A stretch of DNA of 20,429 nucleotides, taken from Mesostigma viride. Taxonomy: Eukaryota; Streptophyta; Mesostigmatophyceae; Mesostigmatales; Mesostigmataceae. Below, piece by piece: positions 18,065 through 20,429 of the stretch (its first letter is position 1; every line of letters begins with the position of its first letter). Made by a program: the position numbers and the translations under genes. Under the pieces are notes generated by a model, which saw only the letters and a program-made list of their open reading frames with translations, did no database searches and was not told where the DNA came from. The DNA lies in the NCBI GenBank assembly GCA_009746045.1, contig RPFO01001577.1, positions 1 to 20,429 of the forward strand. The letters are read 5' to 3'.

Positions 18065-18777
18065 CTAAATGCGCACAATAATGTCCTGATCGTAACGATA
18101 AAATGACACGTTTAAACCGCTCGAAAGCGCAGTTCGCATCCATTCTCTTTGGTGCCATTCCTCTGCTTTGTCTTTTGATGTTTCGTCACGCGTTTTGTTG
18201 TACTTTCTAGCGAATTCGTCTTGAAGCATTGTGAATTTTTTAATAATTGCATTAGAAATCCGTTTAGTTTGAGACCGCAAAAGTAACAAAAGTCGAGGAG
18301 ATAAAGACATCACGAACACTCCGTCGTGATTAAACACCATGTGAGAGATGTTCTCAGTCTTCGCGTCGTTCACCAATATTCCTACATCTGTGTCGCTCGG
18401 ACTCGACAAGGAACAGTCTGTCATGCCGCACTTCTGAGGGTGCGTGTGCCACTCAAATGTTCCGTGCGGTATCTCCACGTCATTGGAGTGACCAAAAGGG
18501 TCGTTGTAAACCGATGTAGAACGCCTTGCGAGTCAGGAACAAATGTCCCTCCGATTTCTTTTCCCGATTGTAAACTCGAACGTATGAACTGAACATCCGA
18601 TTTTGAAACTACAAAAACATTACGCGAGTTACCGGAAATTATTTTTCGACCGTCCGGTAACATTTGAACTGGCAGAAGCTCTCCTGCACGAGGCATTACA
18701 ACGTATAGATTCTGCGGACATTTTATAACGTTAAAAACCGTCGTCGATGACGTCCGCCTCTTCGTCCTCGTCATCAA
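18065..18777 (-). CDS. JAMM/MPN-type metalloprotease-like protein, one frameshift
   Basis: Two minus-strand frames (18777-18421 and 18478-18065) make one protein of about 230 residues. The JAMM metal-site pattern is complete across them: a Glu in GKEIGGTFVPD in the first frame, then FEWHTHPQKCG (His codons near 18437-18448) and SSPSDTDVG in the second. H-x-H-P followed by P-S-x-x-D is the signature of JAB1/MPN+ deubiquitinase-like metalloproteases; here the spacing is about five residues longer than usual. The break lies near 18506-18515 and equals one missing base. The first Met overlaps the upstream gene by 47 bp, and the Met at about 18696 (MPRAGELLPV) is an alternative start. The C-terminal 90 residues are helical and charged. 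Such a protein could strip ubiquitin or process virion proteins. Substrate unknown. Confidence 0.65.
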
Positions 18778-19510
18778 ACTGCACTCTGTTACCGCTTGGT
18801 TTCATGTTGCGCTTTGCAACAGAAACACTCCGCAGTGCATCCTCTCCTTCGTCCGCCTTGTCCTCTAGTTCCGCGCAAACGTCGTCTTCGAGTTCCTCTC
18901 CTCCGCGGAAAGTGTCTCTCTCCAGCATATCACCCATGTACTCCTTCAAAATGTCGTCGATTGGCATCAGAGTGTGAACTGCATTCCGCACCGCCTCGCG
19001 AATGTAGCCGCAAAGATTCCGGCGATGAAGTTTGTACGTACTATCTCCTGTATCTGTTACAAAAAAGTCCATGTCGTCCAAAATGTCCGATCCTATGTTC
19101 TTCATCACAAGATGGACAAATTTTGTCGCAGACGGTACTCTGACCTTCATTGTTTGGTTTGGATCCTTTGACATTCGAATCGACCCCATTATCATGCTCG
19201 TGCATACAAAGTAGGCTTTCAGGAGATCACGAAAGTACGGCATCGCGTCCATGACGTTCTCGGTCTCCTCTTCGACGACATCGGGCGTCCATTCGGTAAT
19301 CTCGTTCAAAAGTTGTTCGAAGGCGTCCAAAGGGTCCATGCCGAGTTTTTCTGACGCTTCCATGGCATCGTTGAGAATTTGTTTGAGGGACTCAAAAATT
19401 GGTTCCGTGAGACCCCTTTCCAGCTGATCGACATACTCTTTCTTGCTATCGACTAGCACGTTAATATTCACAACGGGGTCCGAAGACGACTGCGCCGGGC
19501 GATGACTCAT
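18731..19510 (-). CDS. Conserved NCLDV protein of unknown function (DUF5764-like, tentative), 259 residues
   Basis: The pattern resembles a conserved family in Mimiviridae-related and Marseillevirus-like viruses, which I recall as DUF5764; the number is from memory. Residues about 14-60 read VVNINVLVDSKKEYVDQLER and then a helix before ILNDAMEAS. A central helix has YFVCTSMIMGSIRMSKDPNQ followed by MKVRVPSATKFVHLVMKNIG. A third block reads GYIREAVRNAVHTLMPIDDI followed by LKEYMGD. The last 60 residues are acidic and low-complexity, ending DDEDEEADVIDDGF. It has no membrane segment or catalytic motif. Its place between packaging and small membrane genes fits a virion or assembly role. The ORF is intact. 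Confidence 0.8.
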   Translation of the reverse strand: MSHRPAQSSSDPVVNINVLVDSKKEYVDQLERGLTEPIFESLKQILNDAMEASEKLGMDPLDAFEQLLNEITEWTPDVVEEETENVMDAMPYFRDLLKAYFVCTSMIMGSIRMSKDPNQTMKVRVPSATKFVHLVMKNIGSDILDDMDFFVTDTGDSTYKLHRRNLCGYIREAVRNAVHTLMPIDDILKEYMGDMLERDTFRGGEELEDDVCAELEDKADEGEDALRSVSVAKRNMKPSGNRVQFDDEDEEADVIDDGF

Positions 19511-19573
19511 GGTTTAGAGTTTGCGAACAAAATTTAACATCACTTCGAGACGAACGAGATAAATAACGACATC

Positions 19574-19801
19574 TCAATCCTCTGCTTCTTTCTCCGCGCG
19601 AAGGGCTCGATCCTCGAGAGACAATAGAGTCTTTCTCATTCGTTCGGATGGATTCGAGTAGTGTGAAAAGTTCGGAAAATCTCCGTGGTGCATAGTTGGC
19701 AAGTTCAACAGAGAACGATAATACCTACACTCCTCGCGAGACTTGCCGATTCGAGAAATGTAATGATGCCTGGCCGTTTGAAAGTCCTCGTACATGCCCA
19801 T
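19574..19801 (-). CDS. Small hypothetical protein, 75 residues
   Basis: The ORF starts MGMYEDFQTARHHYISRIGK and ends in a charged helix with LLSLEDRALRAEKEAED. It shares strand with the flanking genes and lies 53 bp after the two-membrane-segment gene and 63 bp before the conserved DUF gene, which fits a compact viral cluster. I do not recognise the family. A Cys-rich 70-residue plus-strand ORF (19696-19908) overlaps it, but that one also runs over the end of the next gene and is less likely. Confidence 0.5.
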   Translation of the reverse strand: MGMYEDFQTARHHYISRIGKSREECRYYRSLLNLPTMHHGDFPNFSHYSNPSERMRKTLLSLEDRALRAEKEAED

Positions 19802-19854
19802 TGTCGAACTGTGTTTTCGCCAACGAATGTTTTTTCATGTATCATGACGAACAT

Positions 19855-20296
19855 CTACTTTCGGAAAGTCAGCGCGAGCTGAACAAGACCCCAAACAACG
19901 ACCCCTGAGACAGCTCCTGCAAGATGAACCCTCATCTTGCTGATCTCTCCCGACTTCTTGTCCTCAACCAACGGGGCTGATACTTAGGGACTAACTTGAT
20001 GACGCCAATCGCGGCGATAACACCAGCGCACAATGCCGGAATAGAAAAACCGCGTTTTACACCCCACCCGCGGGTGGCATGATTCGTCGCAGAGGTTCTT
20101 TCGCAGTAGTGATGTCCATCACGTCCGAATCGTATCTTTCTGGAATCCGAGCCGCTGGACGTTCGCGAACCATAGCAGGTACCGATGGTTCGACGATCGA
20201 TTCCCTCATCGCGGGTGCAGGAGTGGGAACAACTACCGGGTCTGCGGCAATCGCAGTGCCCCGTCGAGCAGCGCGGGTCATTTCGGTGAGACTCAT
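19855..20296 (-). CDS. Small two-transmembrane protein, two frameshifts
   Basis: The first frame (20296-20057) starts MSLTEMTRAARRG and gives a Pro/Arg/Ala-rich, probably disordered soluble segment ending MPPAGGV. Adding one G in the GGGG run near 20072 leads into GFSIPALCAGVIAAIGVIKL, a clear membrane span. A second missing base, in the CCCC run near 19970, leads into VEDKKSGEISKM and then VHLAGAVSGVVVWGLVQLAL, a second span, ending FRK and a TAG at 19855-19857. The full protein would be about 147 residues with a short charged loop between spans. Neither span is visible in the unbroken ORF. I do not recognise the family. It could be an inner-membrane component of the virion. Confidence 0.55.
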
Positions 20297-20345
20297 AATG
20301 GTATATGTTTACCTCTGTGGCAAAAAAAAGACATTGATAAACGCG

Positions 20346-20429
20346 TCAATCATAACTAGTAAAATCGGGTTTGTCCAGGTCCCATTGAGGGGCCACGTCG
20401 TCTGGCGTGGACACTTTGTCCTCCGCACA
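20346..20429 (-). CDS. C-terminal end of an unknown protein, cut by window edge
   Basis: A minus-strand frame enters from the right edge and ends at a TGA (20346-20348). The visible 27 residues are acidic and read DVAPQWDLDKPDFTSYD at the end. The 49-bp gap to the next start codon, the shared strand and the composition fit another member of the viral cluster. Too little is visible to name it. Confidence 0.45.
   Translation of the reverse strand, partial: CAEDKVSTPDDVAPQWDLDKPDFTSYD

Noticed and set aside
19696-19908. 70-residue plus-strand ORF with several Cys and His
   Set aside because: It overlaps two minus-strand genes whose features (charged helix, second membrane span) are more coherent, and it is on the wrong strand for the cluster.

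Overview
The window reads as eukaryotic algal DNA carrying a block of nucleocytoplasmic large DNA virus (NCLDV, giant virus) genes, most likely an endogenous giant virus element that host-type mobile DNA later invaded. I see no bacterial operon signatures. The left half is GC-rich and full of heptamer satellites, fold-back repeats and a decayed tyrosine-recombinase retroelement. That style is common in chlorophycean green algae such as the volvocine group and Chlamydomonas relatives, but the host assignment is an inference from style only.

Region 1 (1-3087, minus strand) is a broken DIRS/PAT-type retrotransposon. In sense order it holds a gag C-terminus (ends 2920), a reverse transcriptase with a TIDD motif (about 2872-1400), RNase H pieces (about 1430-706) and a tyrosine recombinase (775 to the window edge) with YLR and HGLRH motifs. 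Region 2 (3088-9396) is a 6.3-kb segment bounded by a perfect 22-bp terminal inverted repeat. It holds a 600-residue coiled-coil/Q-P-rich ORF, a small Cys-rich PHD-like ORF, a 161-bp hairpin, a 508-bp nested inverted-repeat array and two heptamer satellites. Region 3 (9397-10302, minus) is a gag-like N-terminal ORF. The missing front of the gag in region 1 is probably this ORF, so region 2 appears to split one gag gene.

Region 4 (about 10720-20429) is viral. Three tandem major capsid protein (MCP) paralogues lie on the plus strand (10760-12439, 12481-15573, 15630-17009), each with a TATA-like box just upstream. They converge on a minus-strand cluster: an A32-type DNA-packaging ATPase (17180-17995), a JAMM/MPN-type protein (18065-18777), a conserved NCLDV protein of unknown function (18731-19510), a 75-residue ORF (19574-19801), a two-transmembrane protein (19855-20296) and the tail of another gene at the right edge. 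Capsid, packaging and small membrane proteins together make a virion morphogenesis module.

The most unusual item is the middle MCP. It is about 1,030 residues long because roughly 570 extra residues, including a LamG/concanavalin-like fold candidate, sit in the loop between the two jelly-roll halves. The same loop is about 100 residues longer in MCP1 than in MCP3. Viral genes carry six reading-frame breaks, all equivalent to one missing base and most in C or G runs. They may be assembly errors rather than gene death, and only the reads can settle this.
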